A stretch of DNA of 64,000 nucleotides, taken from contig NZ_BMML01000024.1 in assembly GCF_014645815.1 (NCBI RefSeq), forward strand, positions 62,001 through 126,000, in the 5' to 3' direction. The translations under genes were made by a program, and so were the position numbers. The stretch comes from Streptomyces fuscichromogenes (GTDB lineage Bacteria > Actinomycetota > Actinomycetes > Streptomycetales > Streptomycetaceae). The notes beneath the pieces are model-generated. The model saw only the letters and a list, made by a program, of their open reading frames with translations, made no database searches and was not told the origin of the DNA. Shown piece by piece: positions 25,493 to 33,895 of this stretch (positions are counted from its first letter, which is position 1; each line of letters opens with the position of its first letter).

Positions 25493-26137
25493 GTGACAGC
25501 CATCGAGCAGACAGAGGCGGCACGCCCGCGGGGCACTCGCCTGCCGCGCCGTGCCCGACGGAACCAGTTGCTGGGCGCTGCCCAGGAGGTGTTCGTCGCG
25601 CAGGGGTACCACGCGGCGGCGATGGACGACATCGCCGAGCGGGCCGGCGTCAGCAAGCCGGTCCTCTACCAGCACTTCCCGGGCAAGCTCGACCTCTACC
25701 TGGCCCTGCTGGACCAGCACTGCGAGGCGCTGATCCAGGCGGTGCGCGGCGCGCTCGCGTCGACGACGGACAACAAGCAGCGGGTGCGGGCCACCATGGA
25801 CGCGTACTTCGCGTACGTCGAGGACGACGGCGGGGCGTTCCGCCTGGTCTTCGAGTCCGACCTGACGAACGAGCCCGCGGTGCGCGAGCGCGTCGACAAG
25901 GTCACCAACGAGTGCGCCGAGGCGATCTGCGAGGTGATCGCCGAGGACACCGGCCTGCCGAGCGCCGAGTCGATGCTGCTGGCCTCCGGCCTCGGCGGCC
26001 TCGCCCAGGTGGTGGCCCGTTCCTGGCTGCACAGCGACCGCACCGTCCCGCGCGACCAGGCGGTACAGCTGCTGACCTCGCTGGCGTGGCGCGGCATCGC
26101 GGGCTTCCCGCTGCACGCGCTCGACTCCTCGCACTGA
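25493..26137 (+). CDS. TetR-family transcriptional regulator
   Basis: 214 residues starting at GTG 25493 with GGGAGG upstream. The N-terminal helix-turn-helix reads AAQEVFVAQGYHAAAMDDIA then AGVSKPVLYQHFPGKLDLYL, a canonical TetR DNA-binding domain (residues about 22-70). The C-terminal helical domain (about 75-205) would bind a small-molecule ligand. It lies just before the DUF3107 gene, as in mycobacteria (recalled). Possible targets are its own promoter and the genes either side. Confidence 0.93.
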   Translation: MTAIEQTEAARPRGTRLPRRARRNQLLGAAQEVFVAQGYHAAAMDDIAERAGVSKPVLYQHFPGKLDLYLALLDQHCEALIQAVRGALASTTDNKQRVRATMDAYFAYVEDDGGAFRLVFESDLTNEPAVRERVDKVTNECAEAICEVIAEDTGLPSAESMLLASGLGGLAQVVARSWLHSDRTVPRDQAVQLLTSLAWRGIAGFPLHALDSSH

Positions 26138-26276
26138 CGGCACCGCGGGGAATTCCCGTTCGCTGTTCGCTCCTGGCGTGCACGCGCGCAGCGTGTACGT
26201 CCCCTCACCGGGCTAATGTGTGCAGCGTACGGCGCGGAAGGTCGCGCACTTCAATGACCGTCGGAGGGACATAGCC

Positions 26277-26504
26277 GTGGAGGTCAAGATCGGCGTGCAG
26301 CACGCGCCCCGCGAGATCGTTCTGGAGAGCGGTCTGAACGCCGAGGAGGTCGAGCGCCTCGTCGCCGACGCGCTGGCCGGCAAGTCACAGGTGCTGTCCC
26401 TGGAGGACGAGCGCGGCCGCAAGGTCCTGGTCCCGACGGACCGCCTGGCGTACATCGAGCTCGGTGAGCCGACGGTGCGCAAGGTCGGCTTCAGCGCGGT
26501 CTGA
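26277..26504 (+). CDS. DUF3107 family small protein
   Basis: 75 residues starting at GTG 26277, with GGAGGGA about 8 nt upstream. VEVKIGVQHAPREIVLES then EEVERLVADALAG is the conserved layout of this actinobacterial family; its function is unknown. It follows the TetR gene, and a strong hairpin 20 nt after its stop ends the transcript. Confidence 0.9.
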   Translation: MEVKIGVQHAPREIVLESGLNAEEVERLVADALAGKSQVLSLEDERGRKVLVPTDRLAYIELGEPTVRKVGFSAV

Positions 26505-26524
26505 CCGCAGCGGCGCAGCAGCAC

Positions 26525-26562
26525 GGAGGGGCCGGGTGGACATGTGTCCGCCCGGCCCCTCC
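26525..26562 (+). terminator. Long GC hairpin after the DUF3107 gene
   Basis: Outer stem GGAGGGGCCGGG pairs with its exact complement. After one mismatch, an inner stem GGACA/TGTCC closes on a 2-nt loop. No T-run follows, as is usual in Streptomyces. Confidence 0.75.
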
Positions 26563-26697
26563 GGCTTGCCGGGCCCGCCGGAGGGGCCCTCCACATGTGG
26601 CCCACAAGTCGTCCACAGAGGAGGATTGCATTCCGCAGGTCACGGGTATGACGGGCTACGACCGTGAAGCACCGGCAGGCCGTGGGAGGGACCCCTC

Positions 26698-26973
26698 GTG
26701 ATGCTCCTGGAAGTACTCGGATCCGCCCTGCTCGGCGTGGTCCTGTCGTGGGCCGCGACCAGTCGCCTGTCCCACCGGCTCCCGGCCCGCCCCCTGGTGT
26801 TCTCCACGGGCGTCGCGGGAGCCCTCTTCGGCGACTTCGTCACCCACAGCGCACTCGGCCCCGGCGCGGTCCTGGTCACTCTGCTGGGCGCGGCGATCGT
26901 CTCGGCGGCGTCGCTCTCCCTGCTGCTCCGCCCGGCGGGCCGCCGACTCCGGCGACGATCGATCCCGGCGTAG
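26698..26973 (+). CDS. Small membrane protein, 91 residues
   Basis: Starts at GTG 26698 or the adjacent ATG 26701, with GGAGGGA upstream. Two or three hydrophobic segments are visible (VLGSALLGVVLSWAATS; LVFSTGVAGALFGDFVTHSA; AVLVTLLGAAIVSAASLSLL) and the tail is Arg-rich and cytoplasmic. The Gly-containing helix pattern resembles small channel-like or transglycosylase-associated membrane proteins, but no family is certain. Confidence 0.65.
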   Translation: MMLLEVLGSALLGVVLSWAATSRLSHRLPARPLVFSTGVAGALFGDFVTHSALGPGAVLVTLLGAAIVSAASLSLLLRPAGRRLRRRSIPA

Positions 26974-27013
26974 TCGGTCAGGCGCCTTCGAATTTTGCGA
27001 GACCCCGGCTGAA

Positions 27014-27055
27014 GCGCCCCGTAAGGGGCGCGGGGAACTGCGCGACCAGCCCCAC
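27014..27055 (+). repeat. Dispersed Streptomyces intergenic element, copy
   Basis: It begins with the hairpin GCGCCCC-GTAA-GGGGCGC followed by the shared core GGGGAACTGCGCGACCAGCC. It lies between two convergent genes (small membrane protein and ferritin-like protein). Confidence 0.8.
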
Positions 27056-27102
27056 CGGCCTGAAACCGCGCAGCGCAACTCCCGAACCGCCCCCGCAGAG
27101 CG

Positions 27103-27840
27103 CTACGCCGCCAGCCCCAGCGCAGCCATCCGCTTGGTGTGCGCCTCGGTGATCCGCGAGAACATCCGCCCCACCTCGGCGAGGTCGAACCCGTCGGCCA
27201 CGCCTCCGACCAGCATGGTCGACAGCGCGTCCCGGTCCGCGACCACCCGCTGCGACTGCGACAGCGCCTCGCCCATCAACCGCCGCGCCCACAGGGCCAG
27301 TCGGCCTCCCACCCGCGGGTCGGCGTCGATGGCCGCCCGCACCTTCTCCACCGCGAACCCGGCATGCCCGGTGTCGTCGAGGACGGCCAGCACCAGTTCG
27401 CGTGTGTCGGAGTCGAGGCGGGCCGCGACCTCCCGGTAGAAGTCACTGGCGATCGAGTCGCCGACGTACGCCTTGACCAGGCCCTCCAGCCAGTCCGACG
27501 GCGCCGTCTGCCGGTGGAAGCCGTCGAGGGCCGCGACGAACGGCTCCATCGCCTGCGTCGCGTCCTCGCCGATCTCCGTCAGCCGGCCCCGCAGCCGCTC
27601 GAAGTGGTGGAACTCCGCCGACGCCATCTTCGCCAGCTCGGCCTTGTCCACCAGTGAGGGCGCCAGCTTGGCGTCCTCCGCGAGCCGCTCGAACGCCGCG
27701 AGCTCGCCGTACGCGAGCGCGCCGAGCAGGTCCACGACCGCGGCACGGTAGTGCGGGTCGGCGGCCGCCTGCGCCCAGTCCTGGGCGGCGACACCGGTCG
27801 GTTCGGCGGAGGCGGTCTCAGGCTTGTCAGAGCTCGTCAT
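27103..27840 (-). CDS. Ferritin-like fold protein (MiaE-like diiron carboxylate)
   Basis: 245 residues starting at ATG 27840. A helical bundle is predicted, with ligand-like residues in YGELAAFERL, SAEFHHFERLRG, DSIASDFYREVA and DTGHAGFAVE; the E..ExxH pattern across helices suits a diiron site as in tRNA hydroxylase MiaE or ferritin-like proteins. The mycobacterial neighbour of rhlE is of the same type (recalled). The substrate is unknown and iron binding is inferred. Confidence 0.8.
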   Translation of the reverse strand: MTSSDKPETASAEPTGVAAQDWAQAAADPHYRAAVVDLLGALAYGELAAFERLAEDAKLAPSLVDKAELAKMASAEFHHFERLRGRLTEIGEDATQAMEPFVAALDGFHRQTAPSDWLEGLVKAYVGDSIASDFYREVAARLDSDTRELVLAVLDDTGHAGFAVEKVRAAIDADPRVGGRLALWARRLMGEALSQSQRVVADRDALSTMLVGGVADGFDLAEVGRMFSRITEAHTKRMAALGLAA

Positions 27841-28525
27841 GAAGCGCACAATAGCCCGCCCGCCGTCCCGGGGAAGCCCTGGGCAACCCCTGGGGCATAC
27901 CCTGAGCAGACCCTGAGCAGACACTGGAGGAGCGCAGGGAAAGCCCGAGGGATTCCGGGAGAAACCCCGCAGAAGCTCTCCGAAACCCCGCGGAAGCCCT
28001 CGGAAACCCCGGGGGAGCCCTCCGAAACCCTGGGGAAAGTCCCGCCGGAGCCTCGCCTGGGCCCCGCCGACGCCCGACCGGAGCCCCGCCAGAGCCCACC
28101 GGAGCCTTGAGAAGTCCCGGAGAAGCCGAGGGAAGTCTCCGCGAAGCCCCTGGTCAACCACTGTGACTACCACGACGTGACCAAATCGGCCATCGCATGT
28201 GCACGATTCCGGGGTATGGTGGTAATGCGCCTGCTGGTACGCCGTCGATTTTCGACGTACCTCGACAGGCTGCACGTATGAGGATGCCCGGTCGGTGGCC
28301 CGATCGGCTCCGACCCGACAGCCCTCCCGGCTCGTACGGCACTGTGCGTACGACGACCGGAGGGACACACCCTCAGCGGTACGAGCGCTAGAGCGTCGGC
28401 AGAGGTCCCGTGCACTACGGCGTGCCCCCCACGGCCCGCACGTAAGGCAGCCGACGTCCCCCGGCACGGTCCGTCAAAGACCCCCGCGCTCGCCTCGCGC
28501 CGCGACACACAGAAGAGGCAGCACC
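27841..28525. other. Gene-free stretch between ferritin-like and DEAD-box genes, with repeat tract
   Basis: 685 bp. The left half is an imperfect tract of GAAACCCCG/GGAGCCC-like units (27940-28135, listed separately). The right half (28136-28525) is the 5' region of the rightward DEAD-box helicase. It contains an A/T-richer part near 28190-28260 with a promoter-like TTTTCGAC/CGTATG stretch, but no clear -35/-10 pair can be chosen. No RNA gene is recognised. Confidence 0.5.
27940..28135. repeat. Imperfect 15-18 bp tandem repeat tract (GAAACCCCG / GGAGCCC units)
   Basis: Units such as CCGAAACCCCGCGGAAGCCC, CGGAAACCCCGGGGGAGCCC and CCGAAACCCTGGGGAAAG follow one another, decaying to the right into CCGGAGCCCCGCC units. 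The tract is strand-asymmetric (few T on the plus strand) and noncoding as far as I can tell. It lies at the start of the ferritin-like gene and upstream of the DEAD-box gene. Confidence 0.7.
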
Positions 28526-31387
28526 CTGACTACGACGTTTCGTGAACTCGGAATCCTTCCCGAGACCGCCGAGGCCCTGGAAGCCGTCGGCATCATCAAC
28601 CCCTTCCCCATCCAGGAGATGACGCTCCCGGTCGCCCTGTCCGGCACCGACGTCATCGGCCAGGCCAAGACCGGCACCGGCAAGACCCTCGGTTTCGGTC
28701 TGCCGCTCCTGGAGCGCGTCACCGTCCCCGCCGACGTGGAGGCCGGCCGCGCCGCCCCCGAGGCCCTCACCGAGGCCCCGCAGGCGCTCGTCGTCGTCCC
28801 CACGCGCGAGCTCTGCACGCAGGTCACCAACGACCTGCTGACGGCCGGCAAGGTCCGTAACGTACGCGTTCTCGCCATCTACGGCGGCCGCGCCTACGAG
28901 CCGCAGGTCGAGGCCCTGAAGAAGGGCGTCGACGTGGTCGTCGGCACCCCGGGCCGCCTGCTCGACCTCGCGGGCCAGAAGAAGCTCAACCTCAAGCACA
29001 TCAAGTCGCTCGTCCTCGACGAGGCCGACGAGATGCTCGACCTGGGCTTCCTGCCCGACGTCGAGAAGATCATCGGCATGCTTCCGGCCAAGCGCCAGAC
29101 CATGCTGTTCTCGGCGACCATGCCGGGCGCGGTCATCGGTCTCGCGCGCCGGTACATGAGCCAGCCCACCCACATCCGCGCCACCGCGCCGGACGACGAG
29201 GGCGCGACCGTCGCGAACATCGCGCAGTTCGTCTACCGCGCGCACTCCATGGACAAGCCGGAGATGATCGCGCGCATACTGCAGGCCGAGGGCCGCGGGC
29301 TCGCGATGATCTTCTGCCGCACCAAGCGCACCGCCGCCGACATCGCCGAGCAGCTCGAACGCCGCGGCTTCGCCTCCGGGGCCGTCCACGGCGACCTGGG
29401 CCAGGGCGCCCGCGAGCAGGCGCTGCGCGCGTTCCGCAACGGCAAGGTGGACGTCCTCGTCTGCACCGACGTCGCCGCGCGCGGCATCGACGTCGAGGGC
29501 GTCACGCACGTCATCAACTACCAGTCCCCCGAGGACGAGAAGACGTACCTGCACCGGGTCGGCCGTACCGGCCGCGCCGGCGCGTCGGGTACGGCGATCA
29601 CCTTCGTCGACTGGGACGACATCCCGCGCTGGCAGCTCATCAACAAGGCGCTGGACCTGAAGTTCCCGGACCCGGTGGAGACTTACTCGACCTCCCCGCA
29701 CTTCTTCGAGGACCTCAAGATCCCCGCGGGCACCAAGGGTGTCCTGCCGCGCTCGGAGCGCACCCGCGCCGGGCTGGAGGCGGAGGAGCTGGAGGACCTG
29801 GGCGAGACCGGTGGCCGCGGTGGCCGCGGTCGCGGTGGCCGGGGCGGTCGCCCCGAGCCCCGCGCCGAGGCCCGTTCCGAGGAGCGCGAGCGCCCGGCCC
29901 GCACCCCGCGCCGCCGCCGTCGCACGCGCGGCGGTACGGCCCTGGAGCAGGCGTCCGGTACGGCGTCCACGGCGCCGTCCGCCGGATCCGCGGCGCCCGT
30001 CTCCGCCGACGACGCGGTCGCGGCGTCGGAGCCGACGGCCACCAGGACCCCGCGCCGCCGTCGCCGTACGCGCAACGGGGCGTCCCAGGAGCCGGTGGCG
30101 GCCGCCGCCCCGGTGACCGTGACGCCGCAGGCCGTCGTCGAGACGGTCGAGGCCGTGATCGAACCGGCCGCGCCGGAGCAGCCGCGCCGTCGTCGCACCC
30201 GCGGGTCCGCGGAGACCGCGCCGGTGGCGGAGGTGGCCGCGCCGGTGGTCGAGGCCCCGGTGGCCGAGGAGGCACCGGCGGCCCCGGCCCGCCGTCGCAC
30301 CCGTAAGACGGCCGCTGCTCCCGAGGCGGCAGCCGTCGAGGCGGTCGTCGAAGCGGTCGTCGAGACCGTGGCCGAGCCGAAGCCGCGCCGCACGCGGAAG
30401 ACGGCGGCAGCCACAGCCGCCGAGGCCGCGCTGGACACCGTCGAGGCCGTCGAGGCCCCGGTGGCGCCGACCCGCCGCCGCACCCGCAAGACGGCCGAGC
30501 CGGTGACCGAAGCCGCGGAGGCCACCGCCGAGACCGCCGAAGCCCCGGTGGCGCCGGCCCGCCGCCGCACCCGCAAGACAGCCGAGCCGGTGACCGAGGC
30601 GGCCGCCCCCGCGGCGGTCGTCGAAGCGGTCGTCGAGACCGTGGCCGAGCCGAAGCCGCGCCGCACGCGGAAGACGGCGGCAGCCACAGCCGCCGAGGCC
30701 GCGCTGGACACCGTCGAAGCCGTCGAAGCCGTCGAGGCCCCGGTGGCGCCGACCCGCCGCCGCACCCGCAAGACAGCCGAGCCGGTGACCGAGGCGGCCG
30801 CCCCCGCGGCGGTCGTCGAAGCGGTCGTCGAGACCGTGGCCGAGCCGAAGCCGCGCCGCACGCGGAAGACGGCGGCAGCCACAGCCGCCGAGGCCGCGCT
30901 GGACACCGTCGAGGCGGTCGAGGCCAAACCGCGCCGCACCCGCAAGACGGCAGCCGCCGCCGAGACGGAGGCGACCGAGGCAGTGGCCGAGGCGAAGCCC
31001 CGCCGGACCCGGAAGACGGCAGCCGCCGCCCCCGAGGCCGACGAGACCGAGGCCACGCCCAAGCCCCGCCGGACCCGGAAGACGGCTGCGGCCGCTCCGG
31101 AGGCCGCCGAGGCCGAGGCCGCGCCCAAGCCGCGCCGGACCCGGAAGGTGGCCGAGGCCGCCGTCGACACCGCCGAGGGCACCGAGGCCAAGCCCCGCCG
31201 CACCCGCAAGACGGCGGCCGCCGTCACCGCGGAGATCCCGGCGCAGGCCACCGAGGAGCCGGAGGCCAAGCCGAGGCGTCGTACCACCCGCAAGGCGGCC
31301 GAGTCCGTCGAGACGGCGGCCGACGCGGAGGCGAAGCCGAAGACCCGCCGCACCCGGAAGGCGACCGCCGCGGCCCCCGAGGCCTGA
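28526..31387 (+). CDS. DEAD-box ATP-dependent RNA helicase (RhlE/CsdA-like) with long basic repeat tail
   Basis: 953 residues. It has the Q motif FPIQEMTLP, motif I AKTGTGKT, Ia PTRELC, TPGRL, motif II DEAD, SAT, the MIFCRTK region, ATP-linking TDVAARGID and HRVGRTGRAG, complete by residue about 370. An RGG-like stretch (GGRGGRGRGGRGGR) follows, then about 500 residues of Ala/Glu/Val linkers punctuated by more than 15 PRRTRKTAA-type basic blocks, a probable RNA-binding disordered tail. No ATG, GTG or TTG lies in frame near the conserved LTTTFRELG start; a CTG at 28526 has AGAGG 7 nt upstream. Role: RNA unwinding in ribosome assembly, decay or cold adaptation. Confidence 0.93.
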   Translation: MTTTFRELGILPETAEALEAVGIINPFPIQEMTLPVALSGTDVIGQAKTGTGKTLGFGLPLLERVTVPADVEAGRAAPEALTEAPQALVVVPTRELCTQVTNDLLTAGKVRNVRVLAIYGGRAYEPQVEALKKGVDVVVGTPGRLLDLAGQKKLNLKHIKSLVLDEADEMLDLGFLPDVEKIIGMLPAKRQTMLFSATMPGAVIGLARRYMSQPTHIRATAPDDEGATVANIAQFVYRAHSMDKPEMIARILQAEGRGLAMIFCRTKRTAADIAEQLERRGFASGAVHGDLGQGAREQALRAFRNGKVDVLVCTDVAARGIDVEGVTHVINYQSPEDEKTYLHRVGRTGRAGASGTAITFVDWDDIPRWQLINKALDLKFPDPVETYSTSPHFFEDLKIPAGTKGVLPRSERTRAGLEAEELEDLGETGGRGGRGRGGRGGRPEPRAEARSEERERPARTPRRRRRTRGGTALEQASGTASTAPSAGSAAPVSADDAVAASEPTATRTPRRRRRTRNGASQEPVAAAAPVTVTPQAVVETVEAVIEPAAPEQPRRRRTRGSAETAPVAEVAAPVVEAPVAEEAPAAPARRRTRKTAAAPEAAAVEAVVEAVVETVAEPKPRRTRKTAAATAAEAALDTVEAVEAPVAPTRRRTRKTAEPVTEAAEATAETAEAPVAPARRRTRKTAEPVTEAAAPAAVVEAVVETVAEPKPRRTRKTAAATAAEAALDTVEAVEAVEAPVAPTRRRTRKTAEPVTEAAAPAAVVEAVVETVAEPKPRRTRKTAAATAAEAALDTVEAVEAKPRRTRKTAAAAETEATEAVAEAKPRRTRKTAAAAPEADETEATPKPRRTRKTAAAAPEAAEAEAAPKPRRTRKVAEAAVDTAEGTEAKPRRTRKTAAAVTAEIPAQATEEPEAKPRRRTTRKAAESVETAADAEAKPKTRRTRKATAAAPEA
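30341..30913 (+). repeat. Three copies of a 105-bp direct repeat in the helicase tail
   Basis: Copies at 30341-30445, 30614-30718 and 30809-30913 look identical or nearly so. They start at GCGGTCGTCGAAGCGGTCGT and end at CTGGACACCGTCGA. Copies 2 and 3 also share the preceding sequence, giving a 195-bp period. Each encodes VVEAVVETVAEPKPRRTRKT then the AATAAEAALDTVE linker. Recombination here would add or remove whole basic modules in frame. Confidence 0.88.
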
Positions 31388-31394
31388 GCACGCC

Positions 31395-31439
31395 ACGCCG
31401 ACGGCCCGGACCACCTCGTGTGGTCCGGGCCGTCGGCGT
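31395..31439 (+). terminator. Strong 20-bp perfect hairpin after the DEAD-box gene
   Basis: ACGCCGACGGCCCGGACCAC, loop CTCGT, then its exact complement, beginning 8 nt after the stop codon. It is the longest perfect stem in the window. Confidence 0.9.
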
Positions 31440-31629
31440 TTCCGCGGGGCTCCCCCCGTCGCCCGCCGTCGCACCGCCCGTCGTCTCGCCCTCCCGGCAG
31501 CCCCGCCGCGCCCCTCCCCACCTGGCACAACCCGAGCCGACGCCCCTGGGCGGCGCTCGGCTCGTCCCGGTGCCGGGATTCACCCACCGGCTCCCGGTCG
31601 GTCACCTCGCTGCGGATACCCTCTCCCCC

Positions 31630-32508
31630 ATGAGCAGGCCTCGTACCTTCGTCCCGCCCGCCGGTGCCCGTGCGTATGCGCTCGCCACCGACCGGGGTGA
31701 GTTCGCCGTCGTCGACGCGCCCGTGGCCGACGGGGTCGGGTCCAGGGGCGTCGCGCTGCTGCTGCCCGGGTTCACCGGGAGCAAGGAGGACTTCAACCCG
31801 CTGCACGAGGCGCTGGGCCGGCGCGGGTACCGGACGGTGGCCGTGGACGGCCGCGGGCAGTTCGAGTCGGACGGGCCCGCGGACGACGAATCGGCGTACG
31901 CCCAGGAGGAGTTGGCGCGGGACGTGCTCGCACAGGCGGCGGTGGTCGGCGCGGGCCGTCCGGTGCACCTGCTGGGGCACTCCCTCGGCGGCCAGATCGC
32001 GCGCGCGGCCGTGCTCCTGGACCGCACACCGTTCCGCTCACTGACGCTGATGTCCTCAGGCCCGGCGCAGATCTCCTCCTCGCAGCAGCAGCGCGTGAAG
32101 CTGCTGCGGGACGGGCTCGCCGTGATGTCGATGGCCGAGGTGTGGGAGGCCATACAGGCCATGGAGGCGCCGGAGGAGTTGGAGGAGCCCGACGCGCCGG
32201 ACGGGGGCGCGGAGGACGGCGAGGATCTGCGGCGCCGCTGGCTGGGCAACAAGCCGGCCCAACTCATCGCCACCGGCCGCCAGTTGTGCACCGAGCCGGA
32301 CCGGGTCGCGGAACTCGCCGCCGTACCGCTGCCGTTCCACGTCCTGTCGGGCGCCCGGGACGACACCTGGCCGGTACCGCTGCTGGACGACATGGCGTCG
32401 CGGCTGCGGGCCCGCCGGACCGTCATCGAGGGGGCGGAGCACTCGCCCAACACCGACCGGCCGGCCCCCACCGCCGAGGCGATCGCCACCTTCTGGGACA
32501 GTCACTAG
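31630..32508 (+). CDS. Alpha/beta-fold hydrolase
   Basis: 292 residues starting at ATG 31630. LLLPGFTGSKEDF is the oxyanion strand, GHSLGGQ the nucleophile elbow, SGARDDTWPV the acid and EGAEHSPN the His. An acidic cap insertion (EAPEELEEPDAPDGGAEDGE) lies between strand 6 and the acid. No signal peptide. Its stop overlaps that of the convergent NYN gene. The substrate is not deducible. Confidence 0.87.
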   Translation: MSRPRTFVPPAGARAYALATDRGEFAVVDAPVADGVGSRGVALLLPGFTGSKEDFNPLHEALGRRGYRTVAVDGRGQFESDGPADDESAYAQEELARDVLAQAAVVGAGRPVHLLGHSLGGQIARAAVLLDRTPFRSLTLMSSGPAQISSSQQQRVKLLRDGLAVMSMAEVWEAIQAMEAPEELEEPDAPDGGAEDGEDLRRRWLGNKPAQLIATGRQLCTEPDRVAELAAVPLPFHVLSGARDDTWPVPLLDDMASRLRARRTVIEGAEHSPNTDRPAPTAEAIATFWDSH

Positions 32509-33398
32509 TACTGCGTCTGAAGGTGCTCCCAGAAGCCGTCCCGCAGGGCGCGGCGCAGGTCGGCCTGGCCGCGCAGGGAGTACTGGAGCATCCCCTCGGC
32601 CTCGACGAGGAGGTCCTGGTCGACGGGTCCCGGCAGGTAGGGGTGGCCGGGCAGCAGTTCGACGAGCGCCTCGCGGCCCCGTGCGGACAGCCATTTCGCC
32701 GCGATCTGCGCGCCGATGAAACGGACGTCCTCGCGGGTGGGTCTGGTGGTGCCGGCCTCGTAGGCGGGGGCGGCGCGCCTGGAGACGTACGGCTTGAAGA
32801 ACTCGAGGTCGAGGGTGCGCTGGCTGTCGACCTCCCAGAGCAGCGGCTCGGCCTGGTTGCGGCCTTCGGGGGCCTCGATGCCCCACAGGTGGACGCGGGC
32901 GCCGTAGCCCTGGGCGGCCTCGACCGCCGAGACCAGGTCCTCGTCGCCGCCGAGCAGGGCCGCGTCGCTGATGGCGCGGTGCCGGGCGAGTGACTCCAGG
33001 TCCGTGCGGATCAGGGAGTCGACGCCCTTCTGCTGGTTGTTGGCGTTGAGGTTGCCGAGGCGGACCTTGACGTCGGGGAGTTCGGCGATGGTCTGCTGCT
33101 CGGCGGTGTGGATGCGGCGGCGGGCGCCGTCGTACCAGTAGACGCGCAGCAGCCGGCTGTCGGCGAAGATCTGGCGCGCCTTGTCGATGAGCGCCTCGAT
33201 CAGTCCCTCGGCGTCGAGGTCGAAGGCACGGCGGTCCTCCGTCCCGGCGACGAGCCGGCCCGTGGCCGCGTAGAGGTAGCCCGCGTCGACGAAGATCGCA
33301 TGGGTCGAGGGCGTCTTCGCCACTTCGGCGAGCATGCGGGTGAGCAGCTCGTTCGTGCGGTCGATACGGGCTTGGAGGGGAGCGAGGTCGTCGTTCAT
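32505..33398 (-). CDS. NYN/PIN-like domain protein, putative ribonuclease
   Basis: 297 residues from the ATG at 33398; an alternative ATG three codons upstream is possible. The NYN fold shows THAIFVDAGYLYAATG with the first metal-binding Asp, GVDSLIRTDLESLA, and LLGGDEDLVSAVEAAQGYG with the second acidic cluster. NYN domains are metal-dependent RNases or nucleic-acid binding modules. The C-terminal third (AAKWLSARGREALVELLPGH) is a helical extension common in actinobacterial members. Target unknown. Confidence 0.85.
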   Translation of the reverse strand: MNDDLAPLQARIDRTNELLTRMLAEVAKTPSTHAIFVDAGYLYAATGRLVAGTEDRRAFDLDAEGLIEALIDKARQIFADSRLLRVYWYDGARRRIHTAEQQTIAELPDVKVRLGNLNANNQQKGVDSLIRTDLESLARHRAISDAALLGGDEDLVSAVEAAQGYGARVHLWGIEAPEGRNQAEPLLWEVDSQRTLDLEFFKPYVSRRAAPAYEAGTTRPTREDVRFIGAQIAAKWLSARGREALVELLPGHPYLPGPVDQDLLVEAEGMLQYSLRGQADLRRALRDGFWEHLQTQY

Positions 33399-33568
33399 CG
33401 CCTCCATTGTCCCGGCGGTCACGCTGCGAACACAACCGGTCCCGGTCAGTCTCCCTGAGACTGGTACCAGTCGGTAATTAGACGTTCGAAAAATTTCTTT
33501 AGCGTAGGGAATGTTTGTAACACGCAAGTCGTTGACTCAGACGGAACACGACGACGAAGGGAGAGGCC

Positions 33569-33721
33569 ATGCGCTTCGAAATCATGCGACTCGACGAGGT
33601 CGACGGCACCACCGTGGACAGCACTGTCGTGGACGCCGCCTCCGTCAGCAGGATCGTCCAGCAGGCCGCCGCCGTGGGGCAGCGCCTGTGGATCCGACCG
33701 GCCGAGACCCAGGCTTCGTGA
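33569..33721 (+). CDS. 50-residue small protein, unknown function
   Basis: It starts at ATG 33569 with the strong ribosome site AAGGGAGAGG and ends at TGA 33721. It begins MRFEIMRLDEVDGTTVDSTV and ends GQRLWIRPAETQAS. Codon use is biased to G/C at third positions, and a perfect terminator hairpin follows. The upstream 100 bp (33470-33530) is strikingly A/T-rich and probably holds the promoter. The pattern suggests a real, well-expressed small gene; no family is recognised. Confidence 0.7.
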   Translation: MRFEIMRLDEVDGTTVDSTVVDAASVSRIVQQAAAVGQRLWIRPAETQAS

Positions 33722-33830
33722 CGAGAGCCGCGTGACGCGGGCTTCACGAGGCTTCGCAACAGGACGACGCGACACGAGAAGACGGACAGCAACCACGACG
33801 ACATGACACGCGGAGCACCGCACAGTCTTC

Positions 33831-33868
33831 AGAGCCCCCGTACGGCACCGATGCCGTACGGGGGCTCT
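33831..33868. terminator. Perfect 17-bp hairpin shared by convergent genes
   Basis: AGAGCCCCCGTACGGCA, loop CCGA, exact complement. It lies between the rightward 50-residue gene and the leftward MarC gene, so it can serve both. Confidence 0.88.
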
Positions 33869-33895
33869 GCGTTGCGGGACCCGCGCCCGCGCCCG

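Noticed and set aside
28415..31528. 1,037-codon open frame opposite the DEAD-box gene
   Set aside because: Gly/Leu/Arg-rich antisense of the repeat tail without motifs; the sense strand has all helicase motifs.
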